In this document: one piece after another, positions 41,694-51,057 of the stretch | Position numbering within the stretch: the stretch's first letter is position 1 | Layout of the letters: every line of letters begins with the position of its first letter | Assembly (NCBI RefSeq): GCF_900111035.1 | Contig: NZ_FOFU01000001.1 | Location: forward strand, 566,558 to 630,557 | DNA length: 64,000 nucleotides | Source: Treponema bryantii | GTDB taxonomy: Bacteria; Spirochaetota; Spirochaetia; Treponematales; Treponemataceae | Direction of reading: 5' to 3' | The notes under the pieces: model-generated | What the model was told of the DNA's origin: nothing | Seen by the model: only the letters and a program-made list of their open reading frames with translations | The model's database searches: none | Made by a program: the position numbers and the translations under genes

Positions 41694-42254
41694 ATGAAAA
41701 ACACAAAGACACTTTTTAGATTTTATACACTTTTTGAATATGAAGAAGAACAGGCTTTTCTTGAAAAACAGCACAAGAACGGCTGGAAGGTTGTAAGCTT
41801 TAAGCTCCCTGGTTTATACAAGTTTGAAAAATGTGAACCGGAAGATATGACATACAGAATTGATTTTACAAATGAGAACGGCTCAAAGAATCCTGAGTAT
41901 CGTCAGATGTTTGCTGATAACGGCTGGGAATTCTTGTGGTCGGTAAACGGCTTTTCAATTTTTAGAAAACCACTTGCTGCAAATAATACTGATAATAGCA
42001 ACGAGATTTTTTCTGATAATTCTTCAAAGTTACAGATGCTTCAGAAGATCCAGCAGCGCAGACTCCTGCCCTTCATTACAATTTTCCTTTGTGCTGTAAT
42101 TCCAAACTTTATAAAAGGAATTCATGGAGACTTTGGTTCATCAATTTTTGATAATATAATAACAATTATCTTTGGTGTAATGTTTGTTCTTTATACCTAT
42201 GTTTTCATAAAGAGCTTAGTCAAAATAAGAAAGCTTAAGGAAAGACTTGAATAA
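41694..42254 (+). CDS. DUF2812-domain membrane protein
   Basis: A 186-residue protein with an N-terminal DUF2812 domain (about 1-95: FRFYTLFEYEEEQAFLEKQH, then NGWKVVSFKLPGLYKFEK) and two C-terminal transmembrane helices (about 128-147 and 155-175). DUF2812 proteins regularly follow PadR regulators; they are presumed to sense or respond to envelope or drug stress, but their function is unknown. The ATG follows GGAGG well; the frame is also open to an upstream TTG. Confidence 0.85.
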   Translation: MKNTKTLFRFYTLFEYEEEQAFLEKQHKNGWKVVSFKLPGLYKFEKCEPEDMTYRIDFTNENGSKNPEYRQMFADNGWEFLWSVNGFSIFRKPLAANNTDNSNEIFSDNSSKLQMLQKIQQRRLLPFITIFLCAVIPNFIKGIHGDFGSSIFDNIITIIFGVMFVLYTYVFIKSLVKIRKLKERLE

Positions 42255-42263
42255 ACATATTTA

Positions 42264-43232
42264 TTAAGCTTCAAAGCACCTTACTCTGTGTCCCTCAGAA
42301 ATCTTCGTAAACTCAGGAAGTTCTTTTTTACAGCGCTCAGTTGCTTTTGGACAGCGGTATGCAAACGGACAGCAGTTTTCCTGCTGCAATGTTGTCTTTA
42401 CTTCCTGATTTGAATTGTTGAGAACTCCCTGTGCACCTTCGAAAAGAAGCTGTGTATAAGGATGTAAGGCTGTTTTATAAAGGTCAGCAGCCGGGGCTTC
42501 TTCTACCATGTAGCCGCGATACATTACTCCGATAGTGTCGCAGAAGTAGCAGGCTACTTTGAGGTCGTGGGTAATGAAAAGATAGCTGAGATTTCTGGTC
42601 TGGCGGAGATCCTGCAGTAAGTTTAAAACCTGGCCCTGAATTGAAACGTCCAGAGCAGAAACAACTTCATCGCATACAAGAAGTGTCGGATTCATAATAA
42701 GGCCGCGGGCAATTGAAATGCGCTGTCTCTGGCCGCCGCTGAACTCTGCGGGACGGCGTTCGAGATCTTCTGGTGAGAGGCCTACCTCTGTGATTATTTT
42801 TTCTGCAAGCTCACGGGCGGCGGCTTTTCCCTGCCAGAGCGAAGAATACTTGAGGCCTGTTGTAAGTACATTGTAAATGCTGAGTCTTGGATTAAGTGAG
42901 CGGGCCGGGTCCTGGAAAATGTATTTTACTTTTTCGCGGTAAAGGCGGAGCTGATTTTTTTTGTAGGCTTTAACTTCCTGTGGGAGTTTTTCTTCGGCGT
43001 CAAAATATTTTATTGAGCCGCTTGTCTGTTTATAAAGCTGGATTAAAAGTCTTGCGGTTGTGGTTTTTCCGCAGCCTGACTCACCGGCGAGGCCGTAAGT
43101 TGTTCCGCGTTTAATTGCAAAGCTGACGTCGTTTACGGCGTAAACATTCTGTTTGTTTTTTGCAAAAAAGCCTGCTTCCAGATTGAAGGTTTTTGAAAGG
43201 TTATTTACTTCGATGATATTTTCGTTTGCCAT
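42264..43232 (-). CDS. oligopeptide ABC transporter ATP-binding protein (OppF type)
   Basis: A 322-residue ATPase with Walker [10 protein letters not shown] (about 50-58), signature FSGGQRQR, Walker B LLVCDEVVSALD and the C-terminal cysteine-containing oligopeptide extension (CCPFAYRCPKATERC), which in relatives binds an iron-sulfur cluster. It energises peptide import with the permeases encoded upstream. Its start codon shares one base with the stop of the permease-ATPase fusion. It is the last gene of the 48246-42264 operon. Confidence 0.9.
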   Translation of the reverse strand: MANENIIEVNNLSKTFNLEAGFFAKNKQNVYAVNDVSFAIKRGTTYGLAGESGCGKTTTARLLIQLYKQTSGSIKYFDAEEKLPQEVKAYKKNQLRLYREKVKYIFQDPARSLNPRLSIYNVLTTGLKYSSLWQGKAAARELAEKIITEVGLSPEDLERRPAEFSGGQRQRISIARGLIMNPTLLVCDEVVSALDVSIQGQVLNLLQDLRQTRNLSYLFITHDLKVACYFCDTIGVMYRGYMVEEAPAADLYKTALHPYTQLLFEGAQGVLNNSNQEVKTTLQQENCCPFAYRCPKATERCKKELPEFTKISEGHRVRCFEA

Positions 43233-45289
43233 TAGTTCTGCCCTCCTTTCTTGTCTGTGTAATGAGTTCCAAATTCAATGAGTGATGAAACAATCTTTTG
43301 TGTGTATTCGTGCTGAGGATTTTTTATAACCTCATCTGGACTTCCTGTCTCAATAATCTGGCCCTGATACATTACGGCAATTCTGTCTGAAATCTGGGCA
43401 ACAAGATTGATGTTGTGGCTGATGAAGATGATTGATAGATTTCGTTCTTTCTGCAGCTTCAAAAGGAGCGAAATAATTTGTGCCTGAATTGTTACGTCGA
43501 GTGCGGTTGTAGGCTCATCGGCAATTAAGAGTTCACAGTTCTGGGCAAGAGCAAGTGCAATTCCGATACGTTGAAGCTGGCCGCCAGAAAACTGATGAGG
43601 ATATGATTTGAGTCGCTTATCCGGTTCTGGGATTCCAACCTGTGTGAGAAGTTCGATTGTCTTTTTGTCTGCAGCCTCGCGGGTAATCTCTGGTTCGAGG
43701 ATTCTGAATGTTTCAAAGAAGATGCTTCCTACATTCTGAAGAGGATCATAAGAACGGCCCGGCTCCTGGAAAATAAGGGCTATCTTTTTGCCGCGGTATT
43801 CACGGAGTTCTTTTTGTGAGAGCGAAAGAAGGTCAACTCCATTGTAATAAATGTGGCCGGTGCATTCTGCATTCTGTGGAAGGAGTCCCGGTATGGCTGT
43901 TGTTGAAACAGACTTACCGCTTCCTGATTCGCCGACGAGTCCGAGGATTTCGCCTTTTTTTACATCAAAGGAAACGCCGCGGGCAGCTTCGAATGGTGTC
44001 CACTCTGTTCCGCGGAGTACGTGGAAGGTAACGTGAAGGTCCTGGACAGAGAGGATGTTGTCTGACGGTGATGCCGGGTTCTTAAGGGCGGAGCCCTTAG
44101 GAGAAGGGGTACATCCGGGCATAGCCCGGATGTGCGCAATTTGGTGGAAAATCCTAAACCGACCCGCTGCCGCAGCTCGGTTTTTAACGGATTCTCGATT
44201 AGAGCGGGGGAAGCCATTCCCTTTCACTTTCTTAAATCTCTTAAATACTGCACTGTACGGATCGTAGAAATCACGGAGCGCATCACCGACAAAATTGAAG
44301 GCAAGAGTCACAAGCAGCAGCATGAGAACCGGATACAAAAGCCATGGGAAGTTTCTGAGATTTGAGAGAGTTGAAATATCACGGTTGATAAGAGAACCCC
44401 AGCTCACGGCAGGATCACTGATACCAAGGCCAAGATATGAAAGTGTTGTTTCGCTCATGATAAAGCCCGGAACACTCAGCGTTATGCTTACAATCAAAAG
44501 ACTTGTAATCTGCGGAATGATGTGGCCGAAAATTACGACGAGGGATGGAAGGCCTTCGAGTTTGGTGTTGAGAATAAACTCTTCGCGTTTTACGGAGTGT
44601 ACAATTCCGCGGATGGTTCTTGCACTACCCGGCCAGCCGACCAGCGAAAGAATCAGCGTGATTATCATGTATGAGGTTCCTGAATCCATGCGGCTGTTTA
44701 AGAGCGAGCGCAGGAAAAGGATAAAGTATAGGCTTGGGATGAGCATAAAGAACTCGGCGAAGCGCATTATGAACCAGTCGGTTTTTCCGCCGAAGTAACC
44801 GGAGATGCCGCCGAAGATTATTGCAAGCACCATGGCGATTGCGGTGGCGACAAAACCGATTGTAAGGGAGATGCGGCTTCCGTAAATTATGCGGCTGAAA
44901 AGGTCGCGGCCAAGGTGGTCGGCGCCAAGAAGATATGCCGGGTAAGCCAGGTCCTTTGTTCCAAAGAGATGGCGGTCGCATGGGATAAAGCCGAGAAGTT
45001 TATATTCGTAGCCCTTAGCAAAAAGTTTGAAGTCGTGGGTGTAGCCTTCGTCTTTTACGCGGGCGTACTTCCAGTTGATTTTACTGATGGTGCGGCACTC
45101 GCGAACTTTGATGCCGTGACTTGTCAGCTGAAGATTTGCCGGATGGTATGTGTTAATTTCAAAGGTCTGTGTCGGCTGGTAAGGTGCAAAGAACTCTGCA
45201 AAAATCATTACAAGATAAACGAGGGCGAGGAAAATAAGAGAGGTCAATGCGAGAGGTCTTGTCTTGATATACTGTGCTAACTTTTTCAT
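43232..45289 (-). CDS. fused OppC-type permease and OppD-type ATPase
   Basis: The 685-residue protein has an N-terminal permease (1-355) with six transmembrane helices and the EAA loop (LEGLPSLVVIFGHIIPQITS). A proline- and arginine-rich linker (about 358-412) leads to an ATPase domain with Walker A GESGSGKSVS, signature FSGGQLQRI and LLIADEPTTALD. Permease-ATPase fusions exist in this transporter class, but usually the subunits are separate. The linker is encoded by three tandem hairpins of unlike composition (44081-44190), which suggests that a repeat element joined two formerly separate genes in frame. Confidence 0.88.
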   Translation of the reverse strand: MKKLAQYIKTRPLALTSLIFLALVYLVMIFAEFFAPYQPTQTFEINTYHPANLQLTSHGIKVRECRTISKINWKYARVKDEGYTHDFKLFAKGYEYKLLGFIPCDRHLFGTKDLAYPAYLLGADHLGRDLFSRIIYGSRISLTIGFVATAIAMVLAIIFGGISGYFGGKTDWFIMRFAEFFMLIPSLYFILFLRSLLNSRMDSGTSYMIITLILSLVGWPGSARTIRGIVHSVKREEFILNTKLEGLPSLVVIFGHIIPQITSLLIVSITLSVPGFIMSETTLSYLGLGISDPAVSWGSLINRDISTLSNLRNFPWLLYPVLMLLLVTLAFNFVGDALRDFYDPYSAVFKRFKKVKGNGFPRSNRESVKNRAAAAGRFRIFHQIAHIRAMPGCTPSPKGSALKNPASPSDNILSVQDLHVTFHVLRGTEWTPFEAARGVSFDVKKGEILGLVGESGSGKSVSTTAIPGLLPQNAECTGHIYYNGVDLLSLSQKELREYRGKKIALIFQEPGRSYDPLQNVGSIFFETFRILEPEITREAADKKTIELLTQVGIPEPDKRLKSYPHQFSGGQLQRIGIALALAQNCELLIADEPTTALDVTIQAQIISLLLKLQKERNLSIIFISHNINLVAQISDRIAVMYQGQIIETGSPDEVIKNPQHEYTQKIVSSLIEFGTHYTDKKGGQN
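44081..44190. repeat. hairpin-rich element encoding the fusion linker
   Basis: Three hairpins follow one another: AAGGGC-GGA-GCCCTT (44084-44098), ACATCCGGGC-ATA-GCCCGGATGT (44111-44133, ten base pairs) and AAACCGA...TCGGTTT (from 44156). The run is GC-rich and lies precisely between two protein domains. It looks like a dispersed repetitive element translated in frame. Confidence 0.65.
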
Positions 45290-45298
45290 TTCCGCCCC

Positions 45299-46420
45299 CT
45301 ACTCGTTTCCATATCTGATTCTAGGATCTACAATGGCAAGCAGAATATCACTGATTACCATACCAACAAGAACGAGCGCCGAAATAAACATGCTGTTTGC
45401 AAGAACAAGATTTATGTCTTCCTGAAGAACTGCGTCGTACATAAGGCGGCCGATTCCAGGATAAGCAAAGATAATTTCAAGAACGAGCGAGCCTGAGAAA
45501 AGTCCTGCAAGAAGGTTTGCACTTCCTGTGATGTACGGGTTCAGGGTATTACGGAAGGCGTGATTAAGGTAAACTCTTTTTTCGCTGATGCCGCGGGAAC
45601 GCAGAGCAAAGATATAAGGCATTCCCATCTGATCCAGCATTGTTGCGCGGATCATTCGCATTGTGCCTCCAAGTCCGCCGAGGAAAGACGCAAGCAGAGG
45701 TAGGAAAACATGATGAGCGTAACTGAATGTAAATTTCATTGGCGCATCTTTAAAAGGAAAATCAGGATATGCGGTCACCGGGAAAAGATTTGTAATAGAA
45801 GCAAAAAGCTGAAGTAAAATCAAAAGCAGGATTCCCGGGAAGGCATGGAAGAAAAGCGCAAAGAAGGTTGCGCCTACATCCAGCCGTGTTCCGGCCTTGC
45901 TGGAGAAAAAGACTCCGAGCAGGAACGAGAACGTTGTTATAAAAACAAGGGAAATAAGATTCAGTAATACCGAGTTCCACAAGCGGCTCCGTATTAAAAA
46001 GCTGACCGGAGCCTTAGATATGAGGCTTGTTCCCAGGTCGTGGTTCACAATAACTCGTTTGAGCCACTTGAAGTACTGAACGTAAAAAGGTTTATCGAGT
46101 CCGAGCTCGGCACGCAAAGCGTCCATTTGTTCGGTGGTAAAGTTTTTATCTTGTGAGCCACCAAGTGAGTTCACTGCATTTTTTCCACCCTGACTTTCTG
46201 TGCTCGTAAGAAGCTGCTGCGTCATCATCTGGTCAACAATATCTCCAGGAGCAAGTTCCATTAAACCAAAGAGCGCAAAGCCTAATAGAAAAAGAAGAAA
46301 AATCATTGTAATAATTCTTCCGGTTATAAAGGAAGCAAGAGGTGCTTTTGCCTTAAAAGCTTTTTGCGGTGCAGTAACTGTCGCTTTTAATTTTAAATAA
46401 AAGAGTTTTATTTTATTCAT
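45299..46420 (-). CDS. oligopeptide ABC transporter permease (OppB type)
   Basis: A 373-residue inner-membrane protein with six transmembrane helices. The first (about 34-55) is followed by a long periplasmic loop containing LRAELGLDKPFYVQYFKWLK, typical of OppB/DppB. The cytoplasmic EAA loop is ALRSRGISEKRVYLNHAFRN, and it ends VDPRIRYGNE, as in the family. It has a GGAAGG Shine-Dalgarno, and its start shares one base with the binding-protein stop. Confidence 0.91.
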   Translation of the reverse strand: MNKIKLFYLKLKATVTAPQKAFKAKAPLASFITGRIITMIFLLFLLGFALFGLMELAPGDIVDQMMTQQLLTSTESQGGKNAVNSLGGSQDKNFTTEQMDALRAELGLDKPFYVQYFKWLKRVIVNHDLGTSLISKAPVSFLIRSRLWNSVLLNLISLVFITTFSFLLGVFFSSKAGTRLDVGATFFALFFHAFPGILLLILLQLFASITNLFPVTAYPDFPFKDAPMKFTFSYAHHVFLPLLASFLGGLGGTMRMIRATMLDQMGMPYIFALRSRGISEKRVYLNHAFRNTLNPYITGSANLLAGLFSGSLVLEIIFAYPGIGRLMYDAVLQEDINLVLANSMFISALVLVGMVISDILLAIVDPRIRYGNE

Positions 46421-48246
46421 TATCTTCCTTCCTTCAGATAAACGTTGTCTATAAGAGCACTGTTTCTATTATCATAATAGACATTTGTCAGATCCCATTT
46501 ATTACGGATTGCAAAGAAAGATTTTGAGCGCATAAGATAGATTACAGGACATTGTTCAAGAAGGATTTCCTGATACTCATCCCAGATTGCTTTTGCCTTG
46601 TCATGGTCAATTGTAAAACTGCCTTCGTTATAAAGGTAATCAACACGGGCTTCCCAATCTGTTGCCGGTGTTTCCTGCAGGGGATACCATAAGTGTAAGT
46701 TTCCATAACTCGGCCATACATTAGCTCCCTGCGAAGGAAAGAGATTTTTGCCAAGGCCGATAAAAATAGACTGCCAGTCATAAGTTGAAGTAAGCATTTC
46801 AACCTGCTTCTGAAAATCTACCTGGCGGACATTGATAGTTATTCCAACCTTACTGCATTCATCTGTAATAATCTGAGCCATATCATTTGCGGTAGTTCCA
46901 CCGCTTGAAATTAAAAGGTCAAACTCAATCTTATTTCCTTTGTCGTCATAATAGTGGCCATCTTTTTTCACAAAGCCGATTGATTGAAGTAGTTCTTCTG
47001 CCTGCTTTGGATTGTACTTATATTTTAATGTGATATCAGGATTAAAGTATGGATTTACTTCCGGGAAAAAATCATACTTGGCTTCTGCAAGACCACGGTA
47101 AGTCTGCAGGGCAACCCTATCGCGATTGAAAAGACAGCTCATTGCCTGTCGGAATTCCTTTTTGGTAAACCAGTTATAATATGGCTTGTCTTTGTTCTGA
47201 GGATTCTGATTAAAGCTCCACATTGAAGACCCCATAGAACCATCTGCATTGAAAACCGTATAGTCCTCTTTCTGATTTGCAACAAGGTCTTCTACCTGTT
47301 CTGGTGTCGGACTGTAAACTTCTGTTTGTCCTTGTTTGAAAAGAAGATAATCTGTATTTGTATCCCCTACAATCTGATAAATTCTCTGTTCAGGATATGG
47401 GATTGAATTCCCATTAGAATCTTTATCCCAGTAATTTGGATTTCGGGTAAATACAAGTCTCTGGGCTGGAATGTATTCTGTGATATACCACATTCCGCAG
47501 GAAGGTATTTCTTTTGGATCCTTATCAATACTGAACAAAGCCTTTATTCCCTCAGCCCCATTTTTCTCTTTTGCAGGCTTAAATATAAATGAAGGACAAA
47601 GTTTCATATTAGTTGAGAGCATAGGATCTGCAACTATTCTAGGATAGATAAATTCAAAAGTCTTGTCATCGATTTTTTTACAGTCGATATGGGCTTCTGT
47701 ACCATCTTCCATCAAAATCCATTGTGAGCCGTAGCCATTAGACCCCATATCTGGATCTCCATCGATTTCGTTATACCAGAAAACAAAATCATCTGAAGTT
47801 ACAGGGATCTTTTTATCTGAGCCATACCAGGTCCAATAAAAATCATCTCGGATTGTAAAACGAACTGTAAGGGTATTTGCTTCTTCGTCGGTTATTATTT
47901 GATAATAAGCAGCTCTAGGCTTCCATTCGCGGGTTGTCATGTCGTAATCGCTAAGATATTCCAGTGTCATACTTACAATAGAAGCACTTGTACCGTCGCG
48001 TTCAGCAATTACCTGATTAAAAGTTTTTGGATCAGATAAGATTGTGTCATACCAGATGCCACCGACATTTCCGGCTTTAAATTCCTGTCCAGTCCAGGGT
48101 TTGCTAAGTGTTTTTTGTATTAGTTCAGCATTTAGATTCTGGGAATGTAATTCTATTTCTTCCAGTGTCATTTCTGGAATTTTAGAGCAGGATGCCATCA
48201 AAAAGCATAATATGCCCATTGATATACATATAGTTTTTTTATTCAT
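46420..48246 (-). CDS. peptide-type ABC transporter substrate-binding lipoprotein
   Basis: A 608-residue lipoprotein of the SBP_bac_5 family. The lipobox LMASC puts the acylated cysteine at position 20. The domain order is normal: N-terminal lobe (MTLEYLSDYDMTTREWKPRA), central region (YLLFKQGQTEVYSPTPEQVE) and the C-terminal return strand and helix (AIWDEYQEILLEQCPVIYLM). It delivers peptides or other ligands to the permeases downstream. It opens the operon. Contrast this normal order with the binding protein at 56727-58481. Confidence 0.9.
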   Translation of the reverse strand: MNKKTICISMGILCFLMASCSKIPEMTLEEIELHSQNLNAELIQKTLSKPWTGQEFKAGNVGGIWYDTILSDPKTFNQVIAERDGTSASIVSMTLEYLSDYDMTTREWKPRAAYYQIITDEEANTLTVRFTIRDDFYWTWYGSDKKIPVTSDDFVFWYNEIDGDPDMGSNGYGSQWILMEDGTEAHIDCKKIDDKTFEFIYPRIVADPMLSTNMKLCPSFIFKPAKEKNGAEGIKALFSIDKDPKEIPSCGMWYITEYIPAQRLVFTRNPNYWDKDSNGNSIPYPEQRIYQIVGDTNTDYLLFKQGQTEVYSPTPEQVEDLVANQKEDYTVFNADGSMGSSMWSFNQNPQNKDKPYYNWFTKKEFRQAMSCLFNRDRVALQTYRGLAEAKYDFFPEVNPYFNPDITLKYKYNPKQAEELLQSIGFVKKDGHYYDDKGNKIEFDLLISSGGTTANDMAQIITDECSKVGITINVRQVDFQKQVEMLTSTYDWQSIFIGLGKNLFPSQGANVWPSYGNLHLWYPLQETPATDWEARVDYLYNEGSFTIDHDKAKAIWDEYQEILLEQCPVIYLMRSKSFFAIRNKWDLTNVYYDNRNSALIDNVYLKEGR

Positions 48247-48326
48247 AAAAATCCACCCATATATAGTTTACAATACACAGGTAGATTTTTAAAGTTGAAA
48301 TTTAAATATAAGAAAAATTTATTAGC

Positions 48327-49178
48327 CTAACCTTTAAGACCACCGCTGCTTACGCCGTTTACAATATACTTTCTTGTAAGAATGAAAAGTATAATCATTG
48401 GGAGAACAACGATTGTTGAGGCAGCCATAAGATATTCAGAATAGCTGGCAGCTTCTGTAGTGAAAACCTGAAGACCATATGGCAATGTTCGGCTTTTTGC
48501 GTCTGAAGTTACATAGAGCGGCCACATAAAGCTGTTCCATGAAGACAATGCGTTAAGCAATATAATAGTAAAAAGAGATGGTTTTGCAATCGGAACCATG
48601 ATACGCCATAGGTAAAGCCAGTTTGAAGCACCGTCTATTCTTGCAGAATAATAAAGATTGTCTGAAATAGTATCAAAAAAGTTTTTGAGAATGTATGTAT
48701 AAAAGATGCTTGCGATAAAAGGCATTACCAGAGCAGGTATTGTATTGTACAATTTGATTTTTACGATTGTAGTATAATTTGTGATGATTAACATTTCAAA
48801 AGGAATCATCATAAGGCTTAGCAGAATTGAAAAGATAAGGCTGCGGCCCGGGAATTTCAGTTTTGAAAAAGCAAATGATGCGAGAATTGTTGTGGTGGTT
48901 GTTGTGAGAACTGAAAGCACCATTACAATTACTGAGTTTATAAAATATTTTCCAAACGGAGCCATTGAGAAGGCTTCGCGATAATTTACAAAAGAAAAAT
49001 TTGCCGGAAAGAATTTCGGCGGAAACATGATTGCTTCTGCATGTGTTTTGAACGATGTGAGTATCATCCAGATGAACGGGAACACCATTATGATGGAGCC
49101 GAGGATTAAAAAGAAGTAAACAGGGATTTTTGCGAAAGATATTCGGGTCAAGCCCGACAATGACAGCTTTTTTTTCAT
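48327..49178 (-). CDS. carbohydrate ABC transporter permease (MalG/UgpE type)
   Basis: A 283-residue inner-membrane protein with six transmembrane helices and the EAA loop SARIDGASNWLYLWRIMVPI followed by AKPS. It is the second of two permeases of a sugar or glycerol-phosphate importer. Codons about 5-13 are formed by a dispersed palindrome (49141-49164), so the protein begins MKKKLSLSGLTRISFAKIP; the family-like sequence starts just after. The start overlaps the preceding permease stop by four bases. Confidence 0.9.
   Translation of the reverse strand: MKKKLSLSGLTRISFAKIPVYFFLILGSIIMVFPFIWMILTSFKTHAEAIMFPPKFFPANFSFVNYREAFSMAPFGKYFINSVIVMVLSVLTTTTTTILASFAFSKLKFPGRSLIFSILLSLMMIPFEMLIITNYTTIVKIKLYNTIPALVMPFIASIFYTYILKNFFDTISDNLYYSARIDGASNWLYLWRIMVPIAKPSLFTIILLNALSSWNSFMWPLYVTSDAKSRTLPYGLQVFTTEAASYSEYLMAASTIVVLPMIILFILTRKYIVNGVSSGGLKG
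49141..49164. repeat. dispersed TCGGGCTTGACCCGA palindrome within a gene start
   Basis: The complement of ATTCGGGTCAAGCCCGACAA and the next four bases is the same element as at 21147-21174. It occupies codons 5-13 of the permease gene and is translated as part of its N-terminus. Confidence 0.8.
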
Positions 49179-50083
49179 TTCAGTCCCTTCCTTCCCATTC
49201 GTTTTTTGAGATGGAGCTCAAGCATTGTTACTACGAAAATACAGAGGAAAAGAATTACGGCTGCGGCGGCGGCATAACCATACTTTCTCTTTTCCATCAT
49301 TGCATATCTGATATAATAAACAACTGTGTAGAGATTGTAATAAGGTCCCGGTTTTCCATAGAACAGCGGATACAGCTCACTAAAAACCTTAAAGCAGGTG
49401 ATTGTATTAACAATGCACACAAGGAAGATTGTCGGAGACAAAAGTGGAACTGTAATTTTAAAGAAAATCCGCATAGGCTTTGCACCGTCTACACGCGCAA
49501 CTGTATAATACATTTCATTGATGTTCTGCATTCCCGAAAGCAGAATGATAATTGTGAACGGGAGAATATTCCAGACTCCAAATATGATAAGGGCAAGCAG
49601 CGACCACTTTGATTCAGTTACCCACCCGATTTTTTCAATTCCGAATTTTGAAAGCACCCAGTTGATAATTCCGTACTGCTGGTTATACATCAGTCGCCAG
49701 ATAAGGCCGACCGCAGTTACAGAAGTTACCATAGGCAGAAAGAAGGCTGTTTGAAAAACTGCACTTCCCTTTACTTTTTTATTTAAGAGATTTGCAAAAA
49801 AAAGTGATATAGCAGTACTGATTGGAACGACAAATAAAACATAAAGCGCAGTGTTCTTTAAGCCTGAAATAAATTTGTCATCAGTTAGAACATATTTATA
49901 ATTTTCAAAATTAAAAGCTTTAAAAGTTCCTTTCAGATAGCTGTAGTTTTCTTTAAAGGAAATAGTAAAAACGTTGATTACCGGATAAAGAGTAAAGATG
50001 ATTATGAAAATCAGAAACGGAGAAAGATAAAGCCAGGGTTCAATTTTACTGAAACGCTTATGGCGTTCTGGTGAATATTTCAC
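49175..50083 (-). CDS. carbohydrate ABC transporter permease (MalF/UgpA type)
   Basis: A 302-residue inner-membrane protein with six transmembrane helices (first at about 17-37, WLYLSPFLIFIIIFTLYPVI) and the EAA loop ARVDGAKPMRIFFKITVPLL. It pairs with the MalG-type permease encoded next. The start shares one base with the ATPase stop, so the cluster is translated as a unit. Confidence 0.9.
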   Translation of the reverse strand: MKYSPERHKRFSKIEPWLYLSPFLIFIIIFTLYPVINVFTISFKENYSYLKGTFKAFNFENYKYVLTDDKFISGLKNTALYVLFVVPISTAISLFFANLLNKKVKGSAVFQTAFFLPMVTSVTAVGLIWRLMYNQQYGIINWVLSKFGIEKIGWVTESKWSLLALIIFGVWNILPFTIIILLSGMQNINEMYYTVARVDGAKPMRIFFKITVPLLSPTIFLVCIVNTITCFKVFSELYPLFYGKPGPYYNLYTVVYYIRYAMMEKRKYGYAAAAAVILFLCIFVVTMLELHLKKRMGRKGLK

Positions 50084-51054
50084 TACAGTCTCCTTCCCTG
50101 ATTGTCAAAATAAAAGACTCCTTTTTCTTTAAGGCTTATTTTTATTTTTGAACCTGTTGTAATGCTTTCATCTTCAAGATTCAAAATGGCACGAACTGTA
50201 TTGCCACGGTATGAAAGAGTTACAATCTGATCCTTTCCCATTTCACTGATGGCAAGGATTTCAGCTTCTGTACCATTGTCGTCAAGGTAGAAGCTTTCCG
50301 GACGGATTGCTGTAATTTTCTGATCTTCAACAAGTTTATTTGCCGGAGGATTTCCTAAGAACTCTGCAACAAACAAACAGTTTGGATTTTTATAAAGTTC
50401 CTGACACAGCCCGCTTTGAATTAAAAGGCCGTCTTTCATTAAAAGAATGCTGTCTGAAATAGACATGGCTTCTTCCTGATCGTGAGTTACAAAAACTGTT
50501 GTAACTCCAGTTTCCTTCTGAATGCGGCGGATTTCTTCGCGCATTTCAAGGCGGAGTCTTGCGTCAAGATTTGAAAGCGGTTCGTCCATCAGAAGCAGCG
50601 CCGGATTTTTTACCATTGCACGTGCAATAGCAACGCGCTGCTGCTGACCACCACTGAGTTCTGAAGGATAACGTCGCAAAAGAGTATCAACATGAACAAG
50701 CTTTGCAATTGCATCTACCCTTGCCTTACGTTCTTCTTTATTTACCTTAAGGACTTCAAGCGGGAACGAAATGTTTTCGCTTACAGTCATATGAGGATAA
50801 AGCGCATAGTTCTGGAAAACCATGCCGATGTTTCTCTGGTCTGGAGGAAGCGCTGTAACATCTTTATCATCAAAAAAGATTTTACCTTCTGTTACAGGAA
50901 TAATTCCACAGAGCATATTTAGCAAAGTAGATTTACCGCAGCCCGAAGGACCGAGCAGACAAATCAGATGCCCGTCTTCAAGCTCTGCGGAAAAATTACT
51001 TACAGCAGTTGTGTGACCAAATTTCTTTGTTACGTTATCTATTCGAACTTGCAT
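50083..51054 (-). CDS. carbohydrate ABC transporter ATPase (MalK/UgpC type)
   Basis: A 323-residue ATPase with Walker A GPSGCGKST (about 36-44), signature LSGGQQQRVA, Walker B LLLMDEPLSNLD and the switch VTHDQEEAM. The C-terminal 80 residues form the regulatory TOBE/OB domain typical of sugar-importer ATPases (AIRPESFYLDDNGTEAEILA). It is shorter than the usual 350-370 residues because that domain is compact. The gene lies three bases after the binding-protein stop. Confidence 0.92.
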   Translation of the reverse strand: MQVRIDNVTKKFGHTTAVSNFSAELEDGHLICLLGPSGCGKSTLLNMLCGIIPVTEGKIFFDDKDVTALPPDQRNIGMVFQNYALYPHMTVSENISFPLEVLKVNKEERKARVDAIAKLVHVDTLLRRYPSELSGGQQQRVAIARAMVKNPALLLMDEPLSNLDARLRLEMREEIRRIQKETGVTTVFVTHDQEEAMSISDSILLMKDGLLIQSGLCQELYKNPNCLFVAEFLGNPPANKLVEDQKITAIRPESFYLDDNGTEAEILAISEMGKDQIVTLSYRGNTVRAILNLEDESITTGSKIKISLKEKGVFYFDNQGRRL

Positions 51055-51057
51055 TTT

